From: Neomegalonema sp. | GTDB taxonomy: Bacteria; Pseudomonadota; Alphaproteobacteria; Rhodobacterales; Rhodobacteraceae | Direction: 5' to 3' | Assembly (NCBI GenBank): GCA_022760355.1 | Contig: JALEGB010000040.1 | Span: forward strand, 1-60,251 | DNA length: 60,251 nucleotides | Shown here: one piece after another, positions 27,876 to 36,354 of the stretch | Layout of the letters: every line of letters begins with the position of its first letter | How positions within the stretch are numbered: position 1 is the stretch's first letter | The notes under the pieces: model-generated | Told to the model about the DNA's origin: nothing | Seen by the model: only the letters and a program-made list of their open reading frames with translations | The model's database searches: none | Program-made: the position numbers and the translations under genes

Positions 27876-28925
27876 CTATTTGCTGAAGGCGAGTCCGGAG
27901 ATCAGCTGTCGGAGGCCCAGCGCGGCGCCGACAGCGATGGCTGTGAGTGTGATCGGGGCGCTGTAGGCGAGCAGTGAGAAGGCGGTCATGCCCTGCCCGA
28001 TCGAGCATCCCATCGCCAGGACGCCGCCGCATCCCATCAGCGCTGCGCCGAGAATTTGGCGACCGAGTTCGCGCGGGTCGTCGCACGCCTCCCACTGAAA
28101 GTACCCTTTTGAGATGCTGCCGATGAGTGCGCCGCCGACAACGCCAAAGACCGATCCGACAAAGAAAGACAGGCCGCCGCCGCTGGCGGTCATCAGGTAA
28201 ATCATCGTCTCGCCAATGGGCGCCGTGAAGCTGTGGGAGGCCGTTGGCGCGGCGCTGAAACCATGTTGCGCGATCCAGCTGGTGGCGGCCCAGCCCGCAA
28301 CGATCGCGGTGCCGACGACGATGCTCCAGAACACTAGTCGCCGCGAGTTGCGAAAGCGTGGGGTCCCCATCGCCCACGCCGCGAGCGCCGCCGCGATCAC
28401 GATGCTGGGAAGCATCGGGTTCAGGCCGGTAAGGGCGGTGAAATCCTGCGCCAGGCTAAAGCTGCCGGTGCTTGGTCGATCGGGAAAAAGCGCCAGCCTC
28501 AGTGGCGCCAGGGGGCCGGAGCGCGTGATGTAGGCGCTGAGCCCAATGACAATCACGAGCACGAACGCGCGTAGATCGCCGCCGCCCAGCCGGGCCAGAG
28601 CGCCATAGCCGCAATTTCCGGCGATCGCCATGCCGTAGCCAAACAGCAGCCCGCCGACAATGCTGGCCAGCGGGTTCCAGGCGCGCGCGGCGTAGGCCGA
28701 TTGGGCCGGGTCCAGGAGGTTCGCCGCCTGCAGCGCGGCGACGCCCAGAATAGCGGTGGCCAGCGCTAGGGACCACATGCGGGCGCGATCGAAATTATGC
28801 GCGTAGAGCGCTTCTTCAACTGCGCCAAGCGTACAGAAGCCGCCGCGGCGTGCGGCAAGTCCAAGAAGCACGCCCGTAGACACGCCCGCGAGCGCGGCGA
28901 TAACCGCGTCGGCCGTCCAATCCAT
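27876..28925 (-). CDS. YeeE/YedE-family sulfur-compound transporter
   Basis: 349 aa with around ten membrane segments in two related halves. Each half has a glycine/cysteine motif: ARRGGFCTLGA and AIAGNCGYGALARLGGGDLRA in the first, GCGGVLAMGCSIGQGMTAFS in the second. These cysteines are the relay residues of thiosulfate transporters of the TsuA/YeeE type. GGGAGGACAGG precedes the ATG. It lies 14 bp after the SqrR-like regulator and belongs to the soxS-regulator-transporter operon, so thiosulfate, sulfide or persulfide transport is likely. Confidence 0.9.
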   Translation of the reverse strand: MDWTADAVIAALAGVSTGVLLGLAARRGGFCTLGAVEEALYAHNFDRARMWSLALATAILGVAALQAANLLDPAQSAYAARAWNPLASIVGGLLFGYGMAIAGNCGYGALARLGGGDLRAFVLVIVIGLSAYITRSGPLAPLRLALFPDRPSTGSFSLAQDFTALTGLNPMLPSIVIAAALAAWAMGTPRFRNSRRLVFWSIVVGTAIVAGWAATSWIAQHGFSAAPTASHSFTAPIGETMIYLMTASGGGLSFFVGSVFGVVGGALIGSISKGYFQWEACDDPRELGRQILGAALMGCGGVLAMGCSIGQGMTAFSLLAYSAPITLTAIAVGAALGLRQLISGLAFSK

Positions 28926-28939
28926 CCTGTCCTCCCTGC

Positions 28940-29293
28940 TTACGACTTATTGTTTTTACTGTCGTTTTCGCAGAACATTCCGTAGACGATTTCGAGCATT
29001 CCAGAAACGCGATCATCGCTGAGGCGGTAGTATATCGCTTTTCCTTCGCGCCGGAAGTCGACCAAGCCTTCTAGCCGCAGTCTCGCAAGTTGCTGCGAAA
29101 CTGAAGCTTGCCGCGCTGAGAGAAGATCTTCAAGTTCCGTGACGGATTTCTCGCCAGAGGTCAGGTGGCAGAGGATCAGAAGTCGACCTTCATGCGCGAG
29201 CGCTTTTAAGAAGCTCGTCGCCGCCCGCGCCTGCTCCATCAACTGGTCCATTTCGGCGTCGCTTAAGCCTTTGTCGAAAGCGGGCAGCGGCAT
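28940..29293 (-). CDS. ArsR-family persulfide-sensing repressor (SqrR/BigR type)
   Basis: 117 aa winged-helix protein. The DNA-binding block is RQASVSQQLARLRLEGLVDF followed by REGKAIYYRL. It has exactly two cysteines, C42 (LILCHLTSGE) and C108 (MFCEND), at the places where SqrR and BigR form a polysulfide bridge after reaction with persulfide. By family it represses sulfide-oxidation genes until persulfides appear. Two ATTC-N8-GAAT-like boxes near soxS and soxY are plausible targets. Confidence 0.9.
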   Translation of the reverse strand: MPLPAFDKGLSDAEMDQLMEQARAATSFLKALAHEGRLLILCHLTSGEKSVTELEDLLSARQASVSQQLARLRLEGLVDFRREGKAIYYRLSDDRVSGMLEIVYGMFCENDSKNNKS

Positions 29294-29378
29294 CGGTCAA
29301 CTTTCAAATTTCTCGTTTAGCGCCCCCGCTTAGATCGCCCCAACCAGCCTGTTGCAAGCATATCATCGTCGCGGTTGG

Positions 29379-29738
29379 TTAAGGTTCGGCTTTGGCCAGG
29401 ATTTGCCCCAGCCGGGCCCAAAAAAAGAAGTCGTCGCTATAGCCTTCTATCCGTCCGATTTCTTCCCGTCCGCGAAAGAGGACAAAGGTCGGGGACAACT
29501 TCGGCCATGACTTGAAGTCAAACTCGTCCGGCGGGGGCGCGGTTATATCAATGCGTCGCAACGGCGCACGTTTGCCCTCAGCGGTTTTAGCGTAGACGCC
29601 GCCGACTTCCCGCTCCCATTTCTTGCAGATGGGGCAGTGCGCCAGTTCGACCATGACAAGCTGTAGACGACGCGCCTCCGATGAGGCTGGCGAGGCGCTG
29701 GCGAGCAGCGCGATCACAAGGGCTGCAACGATTCTCAT
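29379..29738 (-). CDS. soxS: Periplasmic thioredoxin-like SoxS
   Basis: 119 aa from the ATG at 29738, which follows GGAGGACAG and starts a signal peptide (MRIVAALVIALLASASPASS). The redox motif is C35-P-I-C38 in ELAHCPICKKWE, and the fold ends with SPTFVLFRGREEIGRIEGYS. SoxS proteins reduce and reactivate the SoxY cysteine in the periplasm. It is the first gene of the minus-strand operon running into the regulator and the YeeE transporter, divergent from soxYZ. Confidence 0.88.
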   Translation of the reverse strand: MRIVAALVIALLASASPASSEARRLQLVMVELAHCPICKKWEREVGGVYAKTAEGKRAPLRRIDITAPPPDEFDFKSWPKLSPTFVLFRGREEIGRIEGYSDDFFFWARLGQILAKAEP

Positions 29739-29774
29739 TCTGTCCTCCCGGGCCGTCGAGCGCTCGGCCAATAC

Positions 29775-29790
29775 ATTCATAAAATATTAT
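29775..29790. promoter_or_regulatory. Degenerate SqrR/BigR-like box upstream of soxS
   Basis: Read on the minus strand the site is ATAATATTTTATGAAT, which matches the perfect box at 29977-29992 at 13 of 16 positions. It ends 37 bp before the soxS ATG, overlapping the expected promoter. It is inferred to be the second operator of the divergent sox region. Confidence 0.5.
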
Positions 29791-29976
29791 ATGTTTGCTC
29801 CTGACGCTAGAGGTCGCGTGCGCGAGAGTAGGGCGATGTCAGGCGGGGCCGCCGTCATGCGGGTCAGCCTTGTTGACTTATGAGTTTGTTTTTTGGGGTG
29901 ATTTTGCTCACCGTCATGTCGGTTGCGCCCGCTATTTGAGGGGCGAGGCGGCTGGAAGCGCTTGACCCATAAACAA

Positions 29977-29992
29977 ATTCTATTTTTTGAAT
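29977..29992. promoter_or_regulatory. ATTC-N8-GAAT box upstream of soxY
   Basis: ATTCTATTTTTTGAAT, with arms that extend to AAATTC/GAATTT, matches the ATTC-N8-GAAT consensus that I recall for SqrR of Rhodobacter. A TTGACC -35-like hexamer starts at 29962, so bound repressor would cover the promoter. It lies in the 408-bp divergent soxS-soxY gap (29739-30146). Apart from these boxes the gap is AT-rich and holds no gene. Confidence 0.6.
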
Positions 29993-30146
29993 TTATTGTT
30001 TGTTGAAATGGCGTCGCCGTGTTTCACTAAAGCTGAACCCAGGTTGCGCGGTCCGTCCAAGCATACTGGTGAAGACATGCTGACAAGCCGGCAAGCCCCA
30101 TCTGACGGTGGCCATCGACAAGTCGGCGCGACAGGGAGAGGAACAG

Positions 30147-30578
30147 ATGAAATTTACCAGGCGTCAAACCCTGGCGCTCGGCGCAGGCGCCGTTGCGACA
30201 GCGGCGATGGGACTGCCGAGCGCCAGCGTAGCCAAAATCGCGACAGCTGACGAGGCGATTGCTGAGTTCACGGGCGGCGCGGCGATTAAGGAAGGCGGCG
30301 TTACGCTTACCGCTCCTGAAATCGCGGAAAACGGCAATGCTGTTCAGGTTTCGGTCAGCGCTGAGGGCGCTTCGGCGATCCTGATCGTGGCGGATGGCAA
30401 CCCGAGCCCCAAAGTTGCGACATTCACTTTCGGGCCGCTTGCGGGCGCGCCGGAAGCCTCGACCCGGATGCGTTTGATTCAAACCCAAAACGTGACCGCT
30501 GTTGCGAAGCTTGCCGATGGCTCTTTTGCGAAAGCGTCGAGCTACGTGAAAGTGACGATCGGCGGTTGCGGCGGATAA
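30147..30578 (+). CDS. soxY: Sulfur carrier protein SoxY
   Basis: 143 aa from the ATG after GGGAGAGG. A twin-arginine leader (MKFTRRQTLALGAGAVATAA) is followed by the SoxY immunoglobulin-like domain. The C-terminus ends in the swinging-arm motif GGCGG, with C141 as the carrier cysteine on which sulfur intermediates stay bound during periplasmic thiosulfate or sulfide oxidation. It is the first gene of the plus-strand sox operon; soxX, often found just before soxY, is absent. Confidence 0.97.
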   Translation: MKFTRRQTLALGAGAVATAAMGLPSASVAKIATADEAIAEFTGGAAIKEGGVTLTAPEIAENGNAVQVSVSAEGASAILIVADGNPSPKVATFTFGPLAGAPEASTRMRLIQTQNVTAVAKLADGSFAKASSYVKVTIGGCGG

Positions 30579-30605
30579 TTATATAATAAACAGGAGGTTG
30601 CGCTG

Positions 30606-30935
30606 ATGTCTAAGCCAAGACCGCGCGTAAAAGTTCCAAAGACGGCTGCAGCCGGCGATGTGGTGACGATCAAAACCCTGATCTCCCACCCCATGGAATC
30701 GGGGCATCGCAAAGACCCTGACACAGGCGCGCCAATTCCGCGGAAAATTATCAATCGCTTTAAAACAACGTTCGAGGGCGAACTTGTACTGGATGTTGCG
30801 ATTGAACCGTCGATTTCGGCTAATCCGTACTTCAAGTTCGAGATGAAGGTGCCGAAAACCGGCACAGTTCGGTTCGAATGGACGGATGATGATGGCAGCG
30901 TCTACTCAAAAGAGAAGACGATTACTGTCAGCTAG
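30606..30935 (+). CDS. soxZ: Sulfur carrier partner protein SoxZ
   Basis: 109 aa, usual length and no signal peptide, since SoxZ is exported as a complex with SoxY. The family features are RVKVPKTAAAGDVVTIKTLI, HPMESGHRKD and FKTTFEGE, followed by the closing strands ending EKTITVS. CAGGAGG precedes the ATG. It forms the SoxYZ heterodimer. Confidence 0.97.
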   Translation: MSKPRPRVKVPKTAAAGDVVTIKTLISHPMESGHRKDPDTGAPIPRKIINRFKTTFEGELVLDVAIEPSISANPYFKFEMKVPKTGTVRFEWTDDDGSVYSKEKTITVS

Positions 30936-30996
30936 GCGACGACGGATCGGCGATAAGAGCCAAAGGCCACATAAGCGCTGATCCAGGGAGGAAATG

Positions 30997-31137
30997 ATGG
31001 ACCGGCTGTCCGCCTATATGGCGGCGGCGTCAGGGCGTTTGCGGATCTCGCAGATGCTCGCCGGCGCCGCTATGCGTAAAACAAACGAAGGCATGGACCT
31101 TCTCTTTGTCGATGGTCGACGGGAGGGCGGTCTATGA
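30997..31137 (+). CDS. 46-aa ORF between soxZ and soxB (position where soxA usually lies)
   Basis: The ATG at 30997 has GGAGG 5 nt upstream, a strong site. The TGA overlaps the soxB ATG (ATGA). The product begins MDRLSAYMAAASGRLRISQM and ends DLLFVDGRREGGL. It has no signal peptide and no CxxCH, and no resemblance to SoxA that I can see. It may be a genuine small protein or a translational leader for soxB. Confidence 0.5.
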   Translation: MDRLSAYMAAASGRLRISQMLAGAAMRKTNEGMDLLFVDGRREGGL

Positions 31138-32825
31138 TCTCTCGGCGCGATTTCGTGCAAGCAACGGTTGCTGCATCTGCGATTGTCGGCGCGTCCGGCG
31201 TTGGACAGTGGGCGCAACTGGCGGCGCAGCAGCGTTTGACGCAGGATGAGCTGCTGGCCTTCGATCCTCTGGGATCCGTCACGCTGATCCATATGACGGA
31301 TCTGCACGCTCAGGTGACGCCGGTCTATTTCCGCGAGCCCGAAATTAATCTCGGCGTCGGCGCCGCCCAGGGGCAACCTCCGCATGTGACCGGCGCAGAT
31401 TTCCTTAAACTGTACGACATCAAGCCCGGCTCACCCGCCGCTTACGCGCTGACCGATCAGGATTTCGTCGCATTGGCGAAGGCCTATGGCCGGATGGGCG
31501 GTCTGGACCGGTGCGCCACGGTGATCAACGCCATCCGGGCGGAGCGGCCGGACGCGCTGCTGCTGGATGGTGGGGATACCTGGCAGGGCAGCTACGTCTC
31601 GCACAAGACGAACGGTCAGGACGTCGTCAATCTCGTGGGGGCGCTGAAGCCAGACGCGATGACGGCGCATTGGGAGTTCACCTTTGGGCGGGATCGGGTG
31701 GACGAGCTGGTCAAGAGCCTCGGCTTCGCCTTCCTCGGCGCCAACATCTTTGACGCGGAGTGGGATGAGCCCGCCTACGAGCCGTACAAAATCTTCGAAC
31801 GCGGCGGCGCTAAGATCGCGGTGATCGGTCAAGCCTTTCCCTACCTACCGATCGCCAATCCCAAATGGATGTTCCCGGGCCTTTCCTTTGGCGTGCGCGA
31901 GGAGCGTATCGCCAAGCTCGCGGCGGAAGTGCGCAAAAAAGGCGCGGATGTCGTCGTCCTGCTGAGCCACAATGGTTTTGACGTCGACCGGAAACTCGCC
32001 GCGCGGGCGCCGGGGATCGACGTGATTCTGTGCGGCCACACGCATGACGCCCTGCCGGAGCCGGTGAAGGTTGGCAAAACGCATCTGATCGCATCCGGAT
32101 CGAACGGCAAGTTCATCTCCCGGATCGATCTGGATGTCAGCGCAGGCGAGGTGAAGGGGCTGCGGCACAAGCTGATCCCAATCTTCGCCGATGTCATCGC
32201 GCCGGATGCGACGATGGCCGCGCGGATAAAGGCGGAGAGGGCGCCTTTTGCGGCTGAGCTGGGGGAGACGCTTGGAGTAACCGAGGGCTTGCTGTATCGG
32301 CGCGGCAACTTCAACGGCACCTGGGATGATCTGATTTGCAACGCTCTGATCTCGGAGCGAGAGGCGGATATCGCGCTGTCGCCTGGTTTCCGATGGGGGC
32401 CAAGCCTATTGCCAGGCGCGCCGATTACGCGCGAAGACCTCTTCGCCGCAACGTCGATGAGCTACCCGTCCGCCTATCGCAGCGAGATGACCGGCGCGCA
32501 ACTGCACGCCATTTTGGAGGATGTTGCGGACAACCTGTTCCATCCCGACCCCTACTATCAGCAGGGCGGGGACATGGTTCGGGTCGGCGGCATGGGCTAC
32601 ACGATCGATATCTCCAAGCCGGTCGGCAAGCGGATCAGCGACATGACTGTGCTGAAGACCGGCGCAGCGATCGACCCTGCCAAGACATATGTCGTTGCCG
32701 GGTGGGCGTCCGTGAATGAGGGCGTCGAGGGGCCGGCGATTTGGGACGTGGTTGAAGCCTACATCCGCCGAAAGAAGACGATTTCCATCGATCCGAACAA
32801 GTCCGTGCGCGTCCGTGGCGCGTGA
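31134..32825 (+). CDS. soxB: Thiosulfohydrolase SoxB
   Basis: 563 aa periplasmic dimanganese enzyme that hydrolyses the terminal sulfate from the SoxYZ-bound intermediate. A Tat-like leader, MISRRDFVQATVAASA, is present. Metal and active-site motifs are HMTDLHAQ (53-60), GGDTWQGS (146-153), AHWEFTFG (178-185), SHNG (278-281) and GHTHD (301-305), all intact. Length and C-terminus are normal. Confidence 0.97.
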   Translation: MISRRDFVQATVAASAIVGASGVGQWAQLAAQQRLTQDELLAFDPLGSVTLIHMTDLHAQVTPVYFREPEINLGVGAAQGQPPHVTGADFLKLYDIKPGSPAAYALTDQDFVALAKAYGRMGGLDRCATVINAIRAERPDALLLDGGDTWQGSYVSHKTNGQDVVNLVGALKPDAMTAHWEFTFGRDRVDELVKSLGFAFLGANIFDAEWDEPAYEPYKIFERGGAKIAVIGQAFPYLPIANPKWMFPGLSFGVREERIAKLAAEVRKKGADVVVLLSHNGFDVDRKLAARAPGIDVILCGHTHDALPEPVKVGKTHLIASGSNGKFISRIDLDVSAGEVKGLRHKLIPIFADVIAPDATMAARIKAERAPFAAELGETLGVTEGLLYRRGNFNGTWDDLICNALISEREADIALSPGFRWGPSLLPGAPITREDLFAATSMSYPSAYRSEMTGAQLHAILEDVADNLFHPDPYYQQGGDMVRVGGMGYTIDISKPVGKRISDMTVLKTGAAIDPAKTYVVAGWASVNEGVEGPAIWDVVEAYIRRKKTISIDPNKSVRVRGA

Positions 32826-32894
32826 AATTGATTGGCGCGTCCCCGGCTTCAGGCCGGCGACGACGCCAGAGCGTTTGACAAGGGAGAGTGCTGC

Positions 32895-34154
32895 GTGAGT
32901 GAGGCAAAAGAACCTTCAGCAAGCCGGCGGGCTTTTTTAACAACAGGCGTCGCCGCCGCGGCGCTGGTTCCTGCTACGGCCCGCGCAAAGGATGATCCGG
33001 CGATTACTGGATTGCCTTCCTGGACCACGACGCCGGGCGAGGGGGTTGACGCGCGCCCGTACGGGACGCCGTCGCAATATGAAAAGCACGTGGTGCGGCG
33101 CAATGTGGAGTGGCTGACGGCTAGTCCGGTGTCGTCCGTGAACTTCACGCCGCTGCATGAGCTTGACGGCATCATTACGCCGAACGGCCTGTGTTTCGAG
33201 CGGCACCACGCCGGCATCGCTGAGGTGGACCCAGGCCAATATCGGCTGATGATCAATGGTCTGGTCGATAGCCAGCTGGTGTTCACGCTTGAAGATCTGC
33301 TGCGGTTTCCCCGCCAAAACCATGTGTATTTCCTGGAATGCGCGGCGAATGGCGGCATGGAGTGGCGCGGCGCGCAGCTGAATGGCTGCCAATTCACGCA
33401 CGGCATGATCCACAACGTCATGTATACTGGGGTCAAGCTGTCGCTGCTGCTGAAAGAGGCTGGGGTCAAAACCTCGGCGAAGTGGCTGCTGGCCGAGGGC
33501 GCGGACGCCTCCGGCATGACGCGGTCCATCCCGATGGAGAAGGCGTTGGATGACTGCCTGGTCGCGTTCAAAATGAACGGCGAGGCGCTGCGTCCGGAGC
33601 AGGGCTATCCGGTGCGGTTGGTTGTTCCCGGCTGGGAAGGCAACATGTGGGTGAAATGGCTGCGCCGGCTGGAGCTGGGCGATAAGCCGTGGCACCATCG
33701 CGAAGAGACGTCGAAATACACCGATCTGCTGGAGAGCGGCGTCGCCCGTCGCTTTACGTGGGAGATGGACGCGAAGTCGGTGATCACTTCGCCGAGCCCG
33801 CAGGCGCCGATTAAGCACGGTAGCGGCCCGACAGTTCTTACCGGGCTGGCCTGGTCCGGTCGCGGCACAATACCTCGGGTTGACGTAACGTTGGACGGCG
33901 GCAAGAACTGGGTGCGCGCACGCATTGATGGCCCAAGCCTTTCAAAGTCAATGCACCGTTTTTACTACGAGTTCAAATGGAACGGTGAGCCACTTCTTCT
34001 ACAAAGCCGAGCCCATGACTCGACGGGGTATGTTCAACCAACAAAGGATGAACTGCGAGAAGTTCGGGGCAAGAACTCAATTTACCACAACAACAGCATT
34101 CAGACCTGGCATGTTTCAGAAAAGGGAGTCGTCGAAAATGTCGAGATTTCTTAA
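32895..34154 (+). CDS. soxC: Sulfane dehydrogenase molybdenum subunit SoxC
   Basis: 419 aa from a GTG with AAGGGAGAG upstream. A Tat-type leader, SRRAFLTTGVAAAALVPAT, is followed by the sulfite-oxidase fold. C149 in LECAANGGMEW is the molybdenum ligand, and the dimerisation domain starts near SGRGTIPRVDVTLDGG. Together with the cytochrome SoxD it oxidises carrier-bound sulfane sulfur. Its last 17 bp overlap the soxD start. Confidence 0.96.
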   Translation: MSEAKEPSASRRAFLTTGVAAAALVPATARAKDDPAITGLPSWTTTPGEGVDARPYGTPSQYEKHVVRRNVEWLTASPVSSVNFTPLHELDGIITPNGLCFERHHAGIAEVDPGQYRLMINGLVDSQLVFTLEDLLRFPRQNHVYFLECAANGGMEWRGAQLNGCQFTHGMIHNVMYTGVKLSLLLKEAGVKTSAKWLLAEGADASGMTRSIPMEKALDDCLVAFKMNGEALRPEQGYPVRLVVPGWEGNMWVKWLRRLELGDKPWHHREETSKYTDLLESGVARRFTWEMDAKSVITSPSPQAPIKHGSGPTVLTGLAWSGRGTIPRVDVTLDGGKNWVRARIDGPSLSKSMHRFYYEFKWNGEPLLLQSRAHDSTGYVQPTKDELREVRGKNSIYHNNSIQTWHVSEKGVVENVEIS

Positions 34155-35607
34155 TCGACGCTCTATCGCGGCGGCGGTCTGTGTGAGCGCTTCGCTATTC
34201 GCCGGATGGGCCGCGGCTGAAAAGCTGGGACTGGGGCGTCCCGCCACCGAGGCTGAAGTGAAGGCGTGGGACATCGATATTCGCCCCGACGGCAAGGGGC
34301 TGCCGCCAGGCAAAGGCAGCGTTGCAACCGGCGAGGAGCTGTATGGCAAGCTCTGCGCCTCCTGCCATGGCGACTTCGGCGAAGGCGTTGATCGCTGGCC
34401 GGTGCTGGCGGGCGGCAAGGATACGCTGAAATCCGAAGATCCGGTCAAGACGATCGGCTCCTACTGGCCCTACACATCGACGATTTGGGACTATGTCCAC
34501 CGTTCAATGCCGTTTGGCGCCGCGCAGTCGCTCTCCGATGACGACGTTTACGCGATTACCGCTTACTTGCTCTACCTGAACGATTTGGTTGATGAAGACT
34601 TTGTTCTGTCCGACAAAAACTTCACCACCATCGAGCTGCCAAACAAAAAGAACTTTAAGCTGGATGATCGGCCGGACAGCCCGATCTTTAAAAAGCGTGA
34701 TCCATGTATGAAAGACTGCAAGGAAAGCGTGAAGGTTACCGGTCGGGCTCGGGTTCTGGACGTAACCCCGGATAGCGGCGCAACCAAGGACGACGCAAAA
34801 GCGCCTGCGCCGACAGCGGCCGCCGACGCGAAGAAAGATGCGCCGAAGGCCGACGCCAAGGTCGCCGATAAGCCGACCGCAGCCCCAAAGGCGGCCGCGA
34901 TCGATATGGAGCTGGCCAAGCGCGGTGAGAAGCTGTTTCGCCAGTGCACGGCCTGTCACGACGCCGGCAAAGGGGCGAAGAACAAAGTTGGGCCGGCGCT
35001 GGCGAAGATCATGGGCAGCCCGCTCGCTTCGGTTCCAGGCTTCAAATACTCCAAGGTCTTTAAAGCCAAAGCTGCGGAGGGCGCGGTTTGGGACAGCGCC
35101 ACAATGGACGCCTTCCTGAAGAAGCCAATGAGCTGGGCGCGCGGCACGATGATGGCCTTCGGCGGTGTGCGCAAAGCCGAGGATCGCCAAGCGCTGATCG
35201 AGTATCTGAAGCTGGTCGCGCCGGGCGAACCGGGCGCAAAGAAAGCAGCGGCGCCAAAAGAAGCCGCTGTGGTTGCGATCGACGCCGCTTTGGCGGAGCG
35301 CGGCAAGAAAGTGTTCCGGGCGTGCAAGGCGTGTCACGCTGTTGGCAAGGGTGCGAAGAACAAGGTTGGGCCGGGTCTGTACAAAGTACTTGGCGCGCCG
35401 ATCGGCTCTGTCGCTGGGTTCCGCTACTCTAAAACCTTCAAGAAGAAGGCGGCGGCTGGCGAGGTTTGGGACGCCGCGTCGCTGGACGCGTTCATGGCCA
35501 AGCCGCTGGCCTGGGCCAAGGGCACCTATATGGCGTTTGGCGGCGTACGCAAAGCGTCAGACCGCAAGGCGTTGATCGAGTATCTCAAGTCGGTTGGACA
35601 AGAATGA
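34138..35607 (+). CDS. soxD: SoxD cytochrome c with three haem-binding domains
   Basis: 489 aa from the ATG after AAGGGAG inside the end of soxC. The N-terminal half is a typical SoxD (AWDIDIRPDGKGLPPG, haem site CASCH at 73-77, RSMPFGAAQSL, and C190/C194 in DPCMKDC). After an Ala/Lys/Pro linker (about 215-255) come two near-identical class I cytochrome domains with CTACH (270-274) and CKACH (396-400), each containing GKGAKNKVGP. Characterised SoxD proteins are di-haem, so the third domain looks like a recent internal duplication. Confidence 0.93.
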   Translation: MSRFLNRRSIAAAVCVSASLFAGWAAAEKLGLGRPATEAEVKAWDIDIRPDGKGLPPGKGSVATGEELYGKLCASCHGDFGEGVDRWPVLAGGKDTLKSEDPVKTIGSYWPYTSTIWDYVHRSMPFGAAQSLSDDDVYAITAYLLYLNDLVDEDFVLSDKNFTTIELPNKKNFKLDDRPDSPIFKKRDPCMKDCKESVKVTGRARVLDVTPDSGATKDDAKAPAPTAAADAKKDAPKADAKVADKPTAAPKAAAIDMELAKRGEKLFRQCTACHDAGKGAKNKVGPALAKIMGSPLASVPGFKYSKVFKAKAAEGAVWDSATMDAFLKKPMSWARGTMMAFGGVRKAEDRQALIEYLKLVAPGEPGAKKAAAPKEAAVVAIDAALAERGKKVFRACKACHAVGKGAKNKVGPGLYKVLGAPIGSVAGFRYSKTFKKKAAAGEVWDAASLDAFMAKPLAWAKGTYMAFGGVRKASDRKALIEYLKSVGQE

Positions 35608-36323
35608 TGTGGGTCCGGAGGCATATCTATGCGGCGGCGCGCCTGGGCGCGCTGGTCGCCCCACTGTTGGCGGCGAACGCCGCCAGCGCCGGGGATGAGA
35701 AAGCAGGCGCGCGCGTCTTCAAACGGTGTGCTGTGTGTCACGATGTCGGGCCCAAAGCGCAACATAAGCTGGGGCCGCATCTGAACGGCATTATGGGCCG
35801 AAAGGCCGGGCATACGGATGGGTTCGTTTTCTCAAAGGCGATGAAGAAGGCGGGCGATGATGGGCTCGTCTGGACCGACAAAACGATCTCGGAGTTCGTC
35901 AAGAATCCGCGGAAGTTCGTCAAAGGCACGCGGATGACGGCAGGCGCGTTGCGCAGTGCGGACGATCGGGCCAACCTCGTTGCGTTTCTGCGGCAATATT
36001 CGGACAAGCCGAGCGACATTCCCGAGGCGCCCAGGACCGTGCCGCCAACCAGCCCGGATCTTGATCCAAAGATTTTCGCAGTTAAGGGCGATCCTGAATA
36101 TGGCGAGTACCTCTCATCGGAGTGTGTGTCATGCCACTTGCCCGGAAAAGACGACAAGGGAATTCCAAGTATTGCGGGATGGGGTGAGAAAGACTTCGTC
36201 GCCGTAATGCATGCGTTCAAAATCAAAAAAAGAGAAAGTCCGGTGATGCAAATGATTGCTGGAAGACTTTCCGACGAGGAGATTGCCAGCCTTGCGGCCT
36301 ACTTCGCAAAGGCCACTAAATAA
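35604..36323 (+). CDS. soxE: Di-haem cytochrome c SoxE (flavocytochrome c partner)
   Basis: 239 aa; the start overlaps the soxD stop (ATGATG). A signal peptide (cleavage near AASA) is followed by two cytochrome domains: CAVCH at 42-46 with KLGPHLNGIMGRKAG and FVKGTRM (methionine ligand), then CVSCH at 174-178 in a second domain resembling the cytochrome subunit of sulfide dehydrogenase. It is expected to take electrons from SoxF in the periplasm. Confidence 0.88.
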   Translation: MMWVRRHIYAAARLGALVAPLLAANAASAGDEKAGARVFKRCAVCHDVGPKAQHKLGPHLNGIMGRKAGHTDGFVFSKAMKKAGDDGLVWTDKTISEFVKNPRKFVKGTRMTAGALRSADDRANLVAFLRQYSDKPSDIPEAPRTVPPTSPDLDPKIFAVKGDPEYGEYLSSECVSCHLPGKDDKGIPSIAGWGEKDFVAVMHAFKIKKRESPVMQMIAGRLSDEEIASLAAYFAKATK

Positions 36324-36354
36324 CTAAACCTTGAACAGGACTGGGAGGTCGAAA

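Noticed and set aside
30997-31137. Degraded soxA remnant
   Set aside because: The ORF has a strong start and intact coding, and no CxxCH or SoxA-like sequence; better described as an unknown small ORF.
33925-34137. An N-terminal extension of SoxD from 33925
   Set aside because: It lies wholly inside soxC in another frame. The ATG at 34138 has AAGGGAG and starts a signal-like sequence.
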